Source: Hermatobates lingyangjiaoensis (lineage: Eukaryota > Arthropoda > Insecta > Hemiptera > Hermatobatidae). From it: a DNA stretch of 64,000 nucleotides. The position numbers were made by a program, and so were the translations under genes. The stretch spans positions 12,501 through 76,500 of the forward strand of contig JAPFBL010000557.1 of NCBI GenBank assembly GCA_026182355.1. Reading direction: 5' to 3'. This document shows positions 1-10,971 of this stretch, piece after piece. Numbering within the stretch: position 1 is the stretch's first letter; each line of letters starts with the position of its first letter. The notes beneath the pieces are model-generated. The model worked only from the letters and a program-made list of their open reading frames with translations, ran no database searches and was not told the origin of the DNA.

Positions 1-169
1 AGAATTTTTTAACTAAGGAAAAATTCTTACTTCTGACTATGAAAAAGGTTTTAAATAATACCGAAACGTTGAAAACGAGAGTTTAAGTTTTTATCCTGGA
101 AAATTGACCGAACCCCGATTAGAGAACACACCTATTATATCAAACGGTCGATATATTATTGAATCTGTT

Positions 170-190
<21 letters not shown>
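1..190 (+). mobile_element. PLE family A, 3' terminal repeat
   Basis: Matches the end of the PLE at 18940-20690: GGTTTT/AAAACC-type helix, CGAAACGTT, then the stretch ending in GATTAGAGAACACAC and ATCAAACGGTCGATATATT, closing in (TA)n at about 173-207. The element continues left of the window. The hammerhead-like core is degenerate in this family (CUAUGAAA in place of CUGANGA). Confidence 0.7.
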
Positions 191-207
<17 letters not shown>

Positions 208-209
<2 letters not shown>

Positions 210-735
210 CAATGATCAAACCACAATAAGAAATGGGAAAACAAGACTAAGATCTTTCAACCGTAACAAGCGGTCTTCGTCAGAGTCAAAAACCCAACTG
301 AACACTAGATGCAGAAAACATCTGGTGAGGAGTTGAGAAGAGTGGGAGGGAAGAGTGGTATTTTAAAAGGGTGAAAGCACAGGAAAGGACCAATGTCCAG
401 AAAGGGATGTATGGGGAACAAAGGAGTACAGTAAGAAAAAGTAAAAAACTATCCGCTAGCTGTCAACCCTCTTTGAAGAGGCTATTGCCCTCGTGACGAA
501 AGTATCAAGTTTGAAGAGACCGTTACTAATGTTTATAATATTAGATCTATTAAATTTAATTAGAGACGATTCAATAATATTTCTTAACAACATTGATTTT
601 TCATAGGTAATAAATTTAGCTCCTGTCCAATCAATATGATGATTATCATTTTTTATATGCAAGAATAAGGCACTACTGTTTTCCTGTCTACTTACGTTAT
701 ATTGGTGTTGTTTTACACCAATAATAAAATAATGA
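208..735 (-). mobile_element. PLE family B, 5'-truncated copy
   Basis: Reads on the minus strand: GIY-YIG C-terminal coding remnant, then a 3' region with the family-B hammerhead-type core (about 245-292), then the (TA)n tract at its edge. The same 3' sequence recurs at 3800, 6550, 17812, 18275, 23155, 26520, 33205-34580, 40500 and 60030. The inner end is cut off where Helitron sequence begins near 735. Confidence 0.8.
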
Positions 736-749
736 TTTTGTCTGTACAT
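456..749 (-). pseudogene. GIY-YIG endonuclease C-terminal fragment (PLE-B)
   Basis: The frame encodes the second half of a PLE GIY-YIG domain: a QHQYNVSRQENSSAL segment with the alternating pattern typical after the YIG motif, then HHIDWTGAKF and an RNIIESSLIKF helix holding the conserved glutamate, then a short tail ending at the stop at 456. The GIY and YIG strands and the whole reverse transcriptase are missing. The first residues are not homologous and come from the junction with the adjacent element. Near-identical copies lie at 33486-33860 (-) and 33950-34330 (+). Family: Penelope-like C-terminal endonuclease, which nicks target DNA during retrotransposition. This copy cannot be functional. 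Confidence 0.75.
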
Positions 750-2010
750 TGCTTAGAACTGACTCATTTCAAGTTTTCTTTACGTTTCATACATTCGAGA
801 AACCGAATCCACCCTTAAAAAATTTCTGTCGCTTTGTGAATTTGTCGGTTTATTGGTTTGTCAGTTTGTCGGTTTGTCTGTTTGTTCGAAACATTTTGTC
901 ACAAGCAAACTCAGCCACCATAAGACATATCAAGCTGAAACTTTTACAGTAGATTTGAGTATGTCTAACTTAAAATATAGGCTCTCAATTGATTGGAAAT
1001 TCAACGTAGAAGTGAAGTTATAGACGTTTAAAGGAAAAACGTTTGTCACAAGTAAACTTAGCCACCATGTGACATAGAGAGCTGAAACTTTGACACTAGA
1101 TTTGTGTATGCCTAACTTAACATATAGGCTCTAAATAGATTGATAATTCAGTACGGAAGCAAAGTTATAGGGCTTTAAGCTGTATTTTCCTAACTTCACA
1201 GACAAGTTTGTTTTGAAAATACACAGGTGTGGCATGTAGGTATTGTTAGTTGATTTTAATTTCATTGAAGCATATGAATATATTGCGTATTTCACATAAT
1301 TGAAAAGGTGTGTCCCAGGGTTGAGACTGTACTATCTATTAAGAATAAATAGTTTTGTAAACGAGCAATTCTCAGCCCTTAATATGAACAGGCAGGAAAA
1401 ATCAACAAACAAGTTCTTACGCTATATCATACCGAGGAAAGAACTTACAAGTCAGTAAAGAGTGTGATTAGTGATGAAGAAGCAGTTCATTATTTAACTG
1501 AATCTTGACTTTGAATTTATTTCTCCTAGACTGCCTGCTCATGAATAAAAACTTAAAGTAGGAGCATCAATCATGCTGAAATTTAGTAGCACTAACAAAT
1601 TTATTGTTACGAAACGTGAGTGCCCGAAAACTGTGCAAAGGGACACGACTCTGACTTCGTGCTCTGTACAGATATGCCATAGACAAACATCGTAACTGGG
1701 TGTGGTATTGGGGTGTCTGTGTGTATACCACCCATACCATTGATTCCGAGCCACTAATTGTTTCTGTTGATGCGATTTCAAAGTCCTTTCAGAGTCTATT
1801 TCGCAATGACGTTACCTAAGTCGCAAAGGGAGACTTTATCTAACGCAGGAATTCAAGTTAGCGAGACCAAGTTTTTCTCACATGGTCAACTGTAGTTTAC
1901 TTGCTCAAGATTCAGAGGTTCGAACTGTTTGTCTTCTATGAACCTGAAGGACAGACAATGTAGTGTATACAGAGGCATTTGCTTAACACTGTACTAATAA
2001 TGATATTTTC
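736..2010 (+). mobile_element. Helitron-like element copy 1 (degenerate)
   Basis: Begins with TGTACATTGCTTAGAACTGA, which is repeated at 2530, and parallels the second copy along its length, including CAGCCACCATAAGACAT, GACAAGTTTGTTTTGAAAAT and CTTTGTGAACGAGCAGT-type blocks. It ends with a broken helicase tail (about 1745-1985). A partial internal duplication repeats the 'aaactcagccaccataagaca' block at about 905 and 1050. Class is inferred from the helicase tail seen more clearly in copy 2. Confidence 0.55.
1745..1986 (+). pseudogene. Helitron helicase C-terminal remnant, copy 1
   Basis: Aligns base by base with 3375-3618 (GAGACCAAGTTTTTCTCACA shared) but carries stop codons, for example TAG within the 'CTGTAGTTTACT' stretch and TAA in 'TTACCTAAGTCG'. 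It is a dead copy of the PIF1-like helicase end described for the second copy. Confidence 0.5.
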
Positions 2011-2159
2011 TACTATTCTATAATTTCTAATGGCATTTTGGAATACCAAGTATAATAGAGAACATTTGATTCTGTCAAAGACGGGTACGTTTGCTATGTA
2101 TTATATATAACTGTAAACTTTTTTTTAACTTAATATTTGCTTAATAAAAACACTGGTAA

Positions 2160-2518
2160 TAAAGTAAGGTATGAAACCAGAGTAGCCCAGTGGCTTGTGT
2201 GATCACCGATGACAGTAGTGCAGATGTATTATAAAGAAATGTAACAAACAAATATTTTTTTGAATTTAAAATGTGAATAATACTCGTATAAAAAAAGGTA
2301 ATAAATTAAAAGCATCGAGCCAGTGTAGTCAGTGGCTTGCTTGCTCGCCGATGACAGTAGTGCAAATGTACTATAAATAAATGTAACACAAACATTTTTT
2401 TTTAATTTAATATTTGCGTAATATAAACACTGGTACTAAAGTAAGGCATGGAACCAGAGTAGCCCAGTGGCTTGCGTGCTCGCTGTTCACAGTAGCATAA
2501 GTATATCTATATAAATAA
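2160..2518. repeat. 138-bp tandem repeat, about 2.6 copies
   Basis: The block with CCAGAGTAGCCCAGTGGCTT and GATGACAGTAGTGCA recurs at about 2180, 2320 and 2455. It lies between the two Helitron-like copies and may be part of that element's non-coding end. Confidence 0.75.
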
Positions 2519-2524
2519 AAGAAA

Positions 2525-3660
2525 GGTTTTGTATGTACATTGCTTAGAACTGACTCATTTTATGTTTTCTTTACGTTTCATAATTTAGAGACGCCGCATG
2601 TACCCTTAGAATAATTTCTCTCTGTTGGTTTGTCGGTTTTGTCTGCAAAATATTGTTACCAGTAAACTCAGCCACCATAAGACATAATAAGCTGAAACTT
2701 TGACAGTAGATTTGTGTATGTCTAACTTGAAATCTAAGCTTTGAATGGATTGAATATTCAACGATGAAGCGAAGTTATGAACTTTTATGCCGTGTTTGGC
2801 TAATTACACAGACATGTTTATTTTGAAAATATACAGGTGTAGCAATTAAGTATTGTTAGTTGATTTAATTTCATTTGTGTACATGAATATATTGCTTATT
2901 TGAGCTTATTGACAAGGTGTTTCCCAGAGTTCAAGATGATGACAGTTTCACTATCTATTCAGAATAAATAGCTTTGTGAACGAGCAGTGCTCAGGCCTTA
3001 CTATGAACAGGTAGGGAAAATAAACAAACAAGTTCTGAGGCTATATCAAGTCGAGTAAAGAACTTACAAGTCTGTAAAGAGAGAGATTAGTGATGAGGAA
3101 GCAGTTCATTATCTAACTAATTTCTTGACTCCGTGACTGCTCCTGGACAAAAAACTTCAGACTGTTCATGTTTAAAAACTTCAAGTAGGAGCACCATCAT
3201 GCTGCGATTTAGTATCAGTAACAAATTTCATGTTACGAACTTGAGTGCCCCGGGAAATGTGCAACGGGACACGACTCTGAGTTTAAGGCTCTGCACAGAT
3301 ATGCCATAGATGCGGATATCATGTCTGGTTGTGGAATGGGGAGTCTGTGTGTATACCACCCATACCATTGATTCCGAGCCACTATTTGTTTCTGTTGATG
3401 TGATTGCAAAGTCCTTTCAGAGTCTATTTAACATTGAGTTATCTAGGTATCAAAGGGAAACTTTATCTAATGCAGGAATTCAAGTTAGCGAGACCAAGTT
3501 TTTCTCACATGGTAAACTGCAGTTTACTTACTCAAGAGTTAGAGGTTCCAACTGTTTGTTTTTCCTTGAACCTGAAGGACAGATAGCTAATGTGGTGTAT
3601 ACAGAGCCTTTTGTTTAACACTGTACTAATAATGATATTTTCTACTATTCTATAATTTCC
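2525..3660 (+). mobile_element. Helitron-like element copy 2
   Basis: Second copy of the element at 736-2010, with the same order of conserved blocks and a longer helicase remnant at its 3' side. No Rep/HUH domain is present, so it is non-autonomous. The 3' end is not certain; I saw no confident CTRR terminus with hairpin. Confidence 0.55.
3310..3618 (+). pseudogene. Helitron helicase C-terminal fragment
   Basis: The frame ends with a segment of the form FFSHGKLQFTYSRVRG...NVVYTEPFV. This resembles the end of Helitron PIF1-like helicases, where motif VI reads FSHGQLYVALSRVR and the protein closes with NVVYKEV. The N-terminal residues of the frame, about the first 20, do not look like helicase. 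Upstream motifs (Walker A/B, the TINKSQGQT motif) are absent or unreadable, and the Q-to-K and A-to-T changes in motif VI suggest decay. In the family this helicase works with an HUH nuclease in rolling-circle transposition. Here it is only a relic, repeated in worse condition at 1745-1986. Confidence 0.55.
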
Positions 3661-3799
3661 AAATATAGTATTAGTATAATACTATAATTGGTATGGTATT
3701 CCATGGTAATTTGGATTACCAAGTATAATAGAATTTTTGAATCCGTCAAAGACTGGTACGTTTGATAGTATATATATATATATATATTATATATTATAT

Positions 3800-3966
3800 A
3801 TAAAGATTTCACATAAACACGTGAAATAACAACCTGTTGGGTTTTTGAATCTGACGAACACCAGTTGTTACGGTTGAAAGATCTTAGTCTTGTTTTCCCA
3901 TTTTCTTATTGTGGTTTGATCATTGATTGTTATTTCAAGTGTTTATGTGAAATCTTTTTATATATA
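3800..3966 (+). mobile_element. PLE-B terminal hairpin
   Basis: Starts with AAGATTTCACATAAACACGT and ends with its inverse, with the family-B core between (a variant TCTGACGAACACC...GTTGAAAG). Flanked left by (TA)n at 3770-3800. Confidence 0.7.
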
Positions 3967-3967
3967 A

Positions 3968-4385
3968 TATCATTAGTACAACTACAGGAGTAATAACATT
4001 TTTGAAAAGCCAAAGTGTTGATTTCATATTACGAAATAATCTCCTACCAGAAAACATGGCTTTTGTTCCAATTGCCATTGGATCACCTAAATAGTTTATC
4101 TGACCTTCTTCTACATTGAAGATTTAAGACAAAGTTTCCAATTAAAATTTGAAAATATTCCTATTTTAAGATAAAAATGTCAAACATGTAAGAAAAAATG
4201 TCGCTTTAAGATATATTTTTAATTTAAGATAATTTCATTTTTTATTTTTTAAAGAATGTTTTCAATATTGAATTATGTTTTACATTTTTGGTCTTTTATA
4301 AAATTATTACACTGGGAATTTTATAGCATGCAGAGTTTATTAAAAAATCCCTTTTCTTTCTCTTTTGTCAAATATCCGATTAACT
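3968..4385 (+). mobile_element. Fragment of the long-TIR DNA transposon family
   Basis: Shares long stretches with 48420-48900, 53500-53960, 54430-54960 (-) and 56200-56710 (-): TATTACGAAATAATCTCCTA, ATGGCTTTTGTTCCA and a block on poly-pyrimidine spacing 'cttttctttctcttttgtcaaa'. No intact frame. Confidence 0.6.
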
Positions 4386-4389
4386 ATCA

Positions 4390-5126
4390 GCGAGTAATTA
4401 CTTCCAGCGAGTAAGTACTACAACAACTACCATTCAGTGTTACCAACTACTAATCAGTGATGCAAACTACAAATCAGTAGTTGCCAACTACCATTCAGTG
4501 TTACCAACTACTAATCAGTGATGCAAACTACAAATCAGTAGTTGCCAACTACCATTCATGTTTACCAACATAATATGTTGCAAAATAAAAATCAGTAGTT
4601 GCCAACTACCATTCAGTGTTACTAACGACTAATCAGTGTTGCAAAATAAAAATCAGTAGTTGCCAACTACCATTCAGTGTTACCAACTACCAATCAGTGT
4701 TGCAAAATAAAAATCAGTAGTTGCCAACTACCATTCAGTGTTACCAACGACTAATCAGTGTTGCAAAATAAAAATCAGTAGTTGCCAACTACCATTCAGT
4801 GTTACCAACTACCAATCAGTGTTGCAAAATAAAAATCAGTAGTTGCCAACTACCATTCAGTGTTACCAACGACTAATCAGTGTTGCAAAATAAAAATCAG
4901 TAGTTGCCAACTACCATTCAGTGTTACCAACTACCATTCAGTGTTACCAACTACCAATCAGTGTTGCAAAATAAAAATCAGTAGTTGCCAACTACCATTC
5001 AGTGTTACCAACGACTAATCAGTGTTGCAAAATAAAAATCAGTAGTTGCCAACTACCATTCAGTGTTACCAACAACTAATCAGTGTTGCAAAATAAAAAT
5101 CAGTAGTTGCCAACTACCATTCACAA
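4390..5126. repeat. ~60-bp tandem array
   Basis: The unit AAATCAGTAGTTGCCAACTA + CCATTCAGTGTTACCAAC + ACTAATCAGTGTTGCAAAAT repeats about 12 times. The unit holds shorter half-repeats built on CAGTGTT(A/G)CCAACTA. Sequence variants alternate (ACTACCAATCAG versus GACTAATCAG), which suggests a higher-order two-unit period. Confidence 0.9.
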
Positions 5127-5224
5127 ACGGCCAATGCTCGGCCTACGTGTGTTTCCTTGTGGAACTGCCACTGCAACCTAACCTATCTACATACATATAT
5201 ATGATTCGTTACAATAGTGACCAA

Positions 5225-5535
5225 TAGGATAGTAGAGCTTGTAGGTCCATGCGGGCGGTCCCAGTTACCCGCTTACAAGCGAAGCCTCCGTTATTCCGCC
5301 AATGGGTATAGACAGTGCAAAGTCCCTCTGTAATATAAGATTATTGGCAGAAAACATGAGCCTCACTTTGCAGTGAACTCCTGTTCCTTTTCTATTTCTG
5401 ATTTTTGTAGTGGTTTAGTGTTGGTTTGGTTGGATGGGCAACCTCTAGAACCATTGGCGGAATAACGAAGACTTCGCTGGGCAGCAGGTAACTCGGTCCG
5501 CACGCATGGACCTAAAAACTCTACTGGTTCCCTTC
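5225..5535. repeat. Inverted repeat, ~75-bp arms
   Basis: Left arm (about 5230-5308) contains TAGGTCCATGCGGGCGG and CCGTTATTCCGCCAATGG. The right arm (about 5450-5532) is its inverse with CCATTGGCGGAATAACG and CGCATGGACCTA. About 140 bp lie between. It is GC-richer than its surroundings. Element class unknown. Confidence 0.7.
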
Positions 5536-5554
5536 TCTTCAATCCAGAAGCGAA

Positions 5555-5965
5555 GTTTTGATTCTTTAAGCTGTTTTTCGCTAACTTCACAGACATGTTT
5601 ATTTTAAAAATATACAGTTGTAGCAAGTAGGTATTGTTAGTTTGATGTAGGGTCGTGGAATCTCGCTTCCGCGTAGTCGACATCGGGCGTATCTATCCTC
5701 GGCTAGAGCTTCTAGCTCCCGAGATGCGGCGAAAGATCTTTCACGTATAAAAGGCATCATTCTGTTTTAATGTTATGATCTGCGATATGACTGTATAAGC
5801 TGGGAGCGCGATATAATACCAAAACAGGTATTATTAGTTGACTTTAATTTAATTTCGTATATGAATATATTTCGTAGTTGAGATAATTAAAAGGTGTTTC
5901 CCACAGTTAAAGATATACTGTCTATTCAGAGTAAACAGCTTTGTGAACGAGCAGTATCATTGTTC
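5555..5965 (+). mobile_element. Helitron-like fragment with a ~170-bp insert
   Basis: The flanks match the Helitron-like copies (ACTTCACAGACATGTTTATT at 5585; TTTGTGAACGAGCAGT at 5940). At 5645-5815 there is a GC-richer insert containing TATAAAAGGCATC at about 5750 and a CGAGATGCGGCGAAAGA stretch. The insert could be a solo LTR or promoter-bearing fragment, but no bounding repeats were proven. Confidence 0.5.
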
Positions 5966-6194
5966 CTTACTCACTATCCATTTCATTTCAAATAATTGCA
6001 AAGTCACGTCATAGTCTGTTTCGCAATGAGACTAAGTCTTGTTAATGTTATAGATGATGTAAATAGCAAGATGGACATGAATGAAAACTTGTCCATGTAT
6101 AATGAAGTGCTATTAAAAGTATTAATAAATCTTTGATGTTAAGCCCCACTGGGTATATTAAATTATATTATTATTATTATAATTTATAAATATA

Positions 6195-6505
6195 TATATA
6201 CGAGTTCAAAATTCAAGAAAAGTAACACACAGAGTAAGGAAACACACTTACAGACACAAATTTAGTAAGTGTGTTTCCTTACTCTGTGAGATGCTCTTCA
6301 AAATTTTGAAATCGTATTGTGTCCAGTTTTTGGATTGTGTTTTGTTTAATTAAGTGATATATATATATATATACACGAGTTCAAAATTCAAGAAGGTAAC
6401 ACACAGAGTAAGGAAACACACTTACAGACTCAAATTTTCGGGTAATCCGTCTTCAGGAGAAAACAGAAAGGGAGACCAAGCACGTTGTAGACGCAACGGC
6501 TAGTA
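6195..6505. repeat. PLE-type terminal hairpins flanked by (TA)n
   Basis: Two related units beginning ACGAGTTCAAAATTCAAGAA after (TA)n tracts (6200 and 6374). The first folds back on itself (AAGGAAACACACTTACAGAC against GTAAGTGTGTTTCCTTACT). The second carries a minus-strand hammerhead-type core at about 6437-6462 (CTGAAGAC, short helix, CCCGAAAATTT). Confidence 0.65.
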
Positions 6506-6520
6506 ACCCGTTGATTATGA

Positions 6521-6549
<29 letters not shown>

Positions 6550-6554
<5 letters not shown>

Positions 6555-6722
6555 TCAATGATCAAACCACAATAAGAAATGGGAAAACAAAACTAAGATC
6601 TTTCAACCTAAGATCTAAGAAGACCGCTTGTTACAGTTGAAAAATCTTAGTCTTGTTTTTCCATTTTCTTATTGTGGTTTGATCATAGATTGTTATTTCA
6701 TGTGTTTATGTGAAATCTTTTA
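6550..6722. mobile_element. PLE-B terminal hairpin
   Basis: Inverted arms of the family-B end: CAATGATCAAACCACAATAA at the left and its inverse at the right, with a collapsed centre. Both sides abut (TA)n (6520-6553 and 6723-6765). Confidence 0.75.
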
Positions 6723-6774
6723 TATATATATAATTATATATATATATATATATATATAAATATTATATATATTA

Positions 6775-7118
6775 TTCTCTATTCTATTGTATGTTTTTGT
6801 GATTGAGGACTAGGTCATAATAAAGAAAATAATAAATCCTTCCTAGGCAACGTTTTGATGTATTTTGATGTTTGATATTTTGAAATAGATGTGTACTTAA
6901 CAACTCTGATTGTAAAATAGAGTTGTTTTTGTAAAATAGACCAATCTGTTGGTCTCAATAATTTAGTTCTCTATGTGGGTTGTCGATTGTTTTGGTAAAT
7001 GTATTATAGTTGTTACTCTAATTTTAGCCCTGAAGATGATGTACAAATACATCGAAATGTTGGCCTAGGAAGGAGTTTATTTTATTCTATATGACCGAGC
7101 CCTCAATAACAAAACATA
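6775..7118. mobile_element. PLE family D hairpin element
   Basis: The left arm has TTGAGGACTAGGTCATAATA with TTCCTAGGCAACGTTTTGAT, and the right arm its inverse ending with CCCTCAATAACAAAACATAC, next to (TA)n at 7123. The right arm keeps a complete hammerhead-type core; the left arm's equivalent is lost. Family D recurs at 32215-32345. Confidence 0.65.
7022..7072 (+). ncRNA. Hammerhead-type ribozyme motif (family D)
   Basis: CTGAAGA box at 7030-7036, one extra T, helix II GATGTA/TACATC, then GAAA, then helix III AT-GT reduced to about one pair, and U17. The predicted cleavage is after 7061. Stem I begins GCC/GGC on either side. Whether it cleaves is not known. Confidence 0.55.
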
Positions 7119-8367
7119 CAAATATATATATATATATATATAATGAACGGAATAGTGTAAGAGTGGAAAGAAGAAATAGACGGGCAAAGAATGTTAGCGC
7201 AGAGGGCACTTGGTAGATCAATACGACAGCAGAGCTTTGTGGAGTGAGGGGTGGCGGGGGAGGGGGGAGTGGGTGTGCTATGGCAACCGTGACGTCATTG
7301 CCCCACCCGACTGAGCGGCTAGTCCAGGGGTTCACCTAGCCTAGGCGTAGACTCACATTCATACCTCATATATACATCAGATAGAGTGTCTAGCCTAGGC
7401 TTAGATTCACATACATACATAATATACCTCGTACACAGATTTTGGATGGGATATCTGACCTAGGGGTAGACTCTCATACATACATAATATACGAAAATGT
7501 GTATCATAGAGAGATACTTGAAAAGAAATCTAGTCTAAGCGCAGACTCACATACATACATAATATACATCGTACACAGATTTTGGTACTGACATCTGACC
7601 TAGGGGTAGACTCGCATACATACATATTATACGAAAATGTGTATCATAGAGAGATACTTGAAAAGGAATCTAGTCTAAGCGCAGACTCACATATATACAT
7701 AATATACATCGTACACAGATTGTGGAAGGGACATCTGATCTAAGGGGAGACTCTCATACATACATAACTTACGAAAATGTATCACAGAGAGATACGTGAA
7801 TAGAAATCTGGTCTAAGCGCAGACTCACATACATACATAATATACATCGTACACAGAATTTGGTACTGACATCTGACCTAGGGGTAGACTCGCATACATA
7901 CATAATATACGAAAATGTGTATCACAGAGAGATACTTGAAAAGGAATCTAGTCTAAGCGCAGACTCACATATATACATAATATACCTCGTACACAGATTG
8001 TGGAAGGGACATCTGATCTAAGGGGAGACTCTCATACATACATAACTTACGAAAATGTATCACAGAGAGATACGTGAATAGAAATCTGGTCTAAGCGCAG
8101 ACTCACATACATACATAATATACCTCGTACACAGAATTGGATGGGATATCTGACCTAGGGGTAGACTCGCATACATACATAATATACGAAAATGTGTATC
8201 ACAGAGAGATACTTGAAAAGGAATCTAGTCTAAGCGCAGACTCACATATATACATAATATACCTCGTACACAGATTGTGGAAGGGACATCTGACCTAAGG
8301 GGAGACTCTTATACATACATAATATACGAAAATGTGTATCACAGAGAGATACTTGAAAAGGAATCTA

Positions 8368-9295
8368 CGAGGGTCGTCCAGAAAATAAGTTCCGTTTTGG
8401 TCTGTAGGGCGGTAGGAGTGGTTTTTGCCAAATCCGGCAACACCGCTCGAAAGAGGAGAGGTGGGGGAATAGAATGAGAGGTGGGGGACCTCAGTCGGTC
8501 AATTACCAACGTCAGGGTAGGTAGTTGAAATGGAGCCCTCCATGTCACGTCCCGCCACCTCGATCCCGTTCCCTCTCGAGTTGTTTTGCGCGGAGTGATT
8601 CAATTTCTTTATGCACAGGGTTTCAAATCAGTTCAAATTTACGAACAGCTCATTTCTGTTTATGGAGAAGGTGTAATGAGTGAATCAATGGTGAGGAGAT
8701 GGGTACGTGAATTTAAGGCGGGAAGACATTCACTTGAGGATGAAAGTGGGAGAGGCAGACCCTCAGTTGTGACGGACGAAATTGTCGCAGAAATCGACAA
8801 TGCAATTCGCAAAGATCGTCGTTCAACCCTGGATGAACTCCACCTGAGTTTCCCAGACATCTCACGATCCCTCATCCATGAGATCGTCTCGGAAAAACTT
8901 GACTTTCGGAAATGTTTCCGCCCGGTGGGTCCCTAGAGAGCTGAATGTCTTCCCGCCTTAAATTCACGTACCCATCTCCTCACTCATTACACCTTCTCCA
9001 TAAACAGAAATGAGCTGTTCGTGAATTTGAACTGATTTGAAACCCTGTGCATAAAGAAATTGAATCACTCCGCGCAAAACAACTCGAGAGGGAACGGGAT
9101 CGAGGTGGCGGGACGTGACATGGAGGGCTCCATTTCAACTACCTGCCCTGACGTTGGTAATTGACCGACTGAGGTCCCCCACCTCTCATTCTATTCCCCC
9201 ACCTCTCCTCTTTCGAGCGGTGTTGCCGGATTTGGCAAAAACCACTCCTACCGCCCTACAGACCAAAACGGAACTTATTTTCTGGACGACCCTCG
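8368..9295. mobile_element. Fold-back mariner transposon (Tc1/mariner)
   Basis: Both ends read CGAGGGTCGTCCAGAAAATA inward and are flanked by TA (8366-8367 and 9296-9297), the mariner target duplication. The interrupted satellite reads GAATC-TA-GTCTAAG, so the site can be reconstructed. About 365 bp at each end are inverted copies of each other; only 8736-8940 is single. The element is a rearranged 5' half duplicated in inverse rather than a full mariner of ~1.3 kb. Confidence 0.9.
8586..8936 (+). pseudogene. Mariner transposase N-terminal domain, truncated
   Basis: Encodes about 115 residues typical of mariner transposase N-termini: VIQFLYAQGFKS, then VYGEGVMSESMVRRWVREFK, then a GRGRPS linker, then RRSTLDELHLSFPDISRS and VSEKLDFRK. 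These are the paired helix-turn-helix DNA-binding regions that recognise the terminal repeats. The frame stops just after the position where WVPH-type residues would follow, and the DD34D catalytic domain is absent because the inverted 5' end follows from about 8941. No ATG opens this frame at the expected position. It cannot transpose by itself; a shorter binding-domain protein could be made if transcribed, but I see no sign of that. Confidence 0.85.
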
Positions 9296-10971
9296 TAGTC
9301 TAAGCGTAGACTCACATACATACATAATATACCTCGTACACAGAATTTGGATGGGATATCTGACCTAGGGGTAGACTTGCATACATACATAATATACGAA
9401 AATATGTATCACAGAGAGATACTTGCAAAGGAATCTAGTGTAGGTAGAGCCTCACATACATACATAATATACATCGTACACAGATTTTGGTACTGACATC
9501 TGATCAATGGGTAGACTTGCATACATACATAATATACGAGAATGTGTATCACAGAGAGATACTTGCAAAGGAATCTAGTGTAGGTAGAGCCTCACATACA
9601 TACATAATATACATCGTACACAGATTTTGGTACTGACATCTGATCAATGGGTAGACTTGCATACATACATAATATACGATAATGTTTATCATAGAGAGAT
9701 ATTTGAAAAGGAATCTAGTCTAGGCGCAGACTCACATACATACATAATATACATCGTACACAGATTGTGGAAGGGACATCTGACCTAGGGGTAGACTTAC
9801 ATACATACATAATATACGAAAATATGTATCACAGAGAGATACTTGCAAAGGAATCTAGTGTAGGTAGAGCCTCACATACATACATGATATACATCGTACA
9901 GAGATTTTAGTACTGACATCTGATACATAATATTTAAAATGTGTATCGTAGAGAGATCTTTGAAAAGGAATTTAGTCCAGGCGCAGACTCTCATACATAA
10001 ATAACATATATCGTACAAAGAGCCTAGTAGGGGCATCCAGGCTAAGCATAGACTCACATATATACATAATGTGCATCGTATCGAGAGCCTGCAAAGGAAT
10101 CTGGACTAGGCATAGACTCACATACATTCATAATATACATCGTACACAGATTTTGGTTAGGACATCTGCCTAGGGGTAGTCTGACATACATAAACATGAA
10201 ACTGTATCATAGAGATACACTCAAAGGAAGCTAGCCTAGGCATAGACTCACAAACATACATATTATACATCGTACACAGATTTTGGTAGTGACATCTGAC
10301 CTAGGGGTGGATGCACATTCAGACCTAATATATACATCGTATAGAGTGTCTGGTAAATGAATCTAGCCTAGGCATAGACTCACATACATACATATTATAC
10401 ATCGTACACGGATTTTGGTTGTGACATCTGACTTAGGGGTAGATTCACATTCATACCTAATATATACATCGTATAGAGTGTCTGGTAAAGGAATCTAGTC
10501 TAGGCATAGACTCACATACATACATATTATACATCGTAAACAGATTTTGGTACTGACATCTGACCTAGGGGTAGACTCGCATACATACATAATATACGAG
10601 AATGTGTATCATAGAGAGATACTTGCAAAGGAATCTAGTCTAGGCGCAGACTCACATACATACATAATATACATCGTACACAGATTGTGGAAGGGACATC
10701 TGACCTAGGGGTAGACTTGCATACATACATAATATACGAAAATGTGTATCATAGAGAGATACTTGCAAAGGAATCTAGTCTAGGCGTAGACTCACATACA
10801 TACATAATATACATCGTACACAGATTGTGGAAGGTACATCTGACCTAGTAGAAGACTTACATACATACATAATATACGAAAATGTTTATCATAGAGAGAT
10901 ACTTGAAAAGAAATCTAGTCTAGGCGCAGACTCACATACATACATACTATAGATTGGCCCTTTGTGATAAA

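Larger units (their letters stand above)
7338..10958. repeat. 140-bp satellite made of two ~70-bp halves
   Basis: Each half carries TCTAGNCTAGG-GTAGACTC then CATACATACATAATATAC. One half goes on with ATCGTACACAGATTTTGG, the other with GAAAATGTGTATCATAGAGA. The spacing of GCGCAGACTCAC measured at 7541, 7681, 7819 and 7959 is 138-140 bp. The array is interrupted once by the mariner at 8368-9295. Units decay toward the right half (9900-10450), where the order of half-units changes. No gene is present. Confidence 0.92.

Noticed and set aside
1539..1781. Minus-strand 80-codon frame
   Set aside because: Lies antisense to the Helitron helicase remnant; no independent support.
4390..5126. Possible CRISPR-like array because of regular ~60-bp spacing
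   Set aside because: There are no unique spacers; the whole unit repeats, and the context is eukaryotic.
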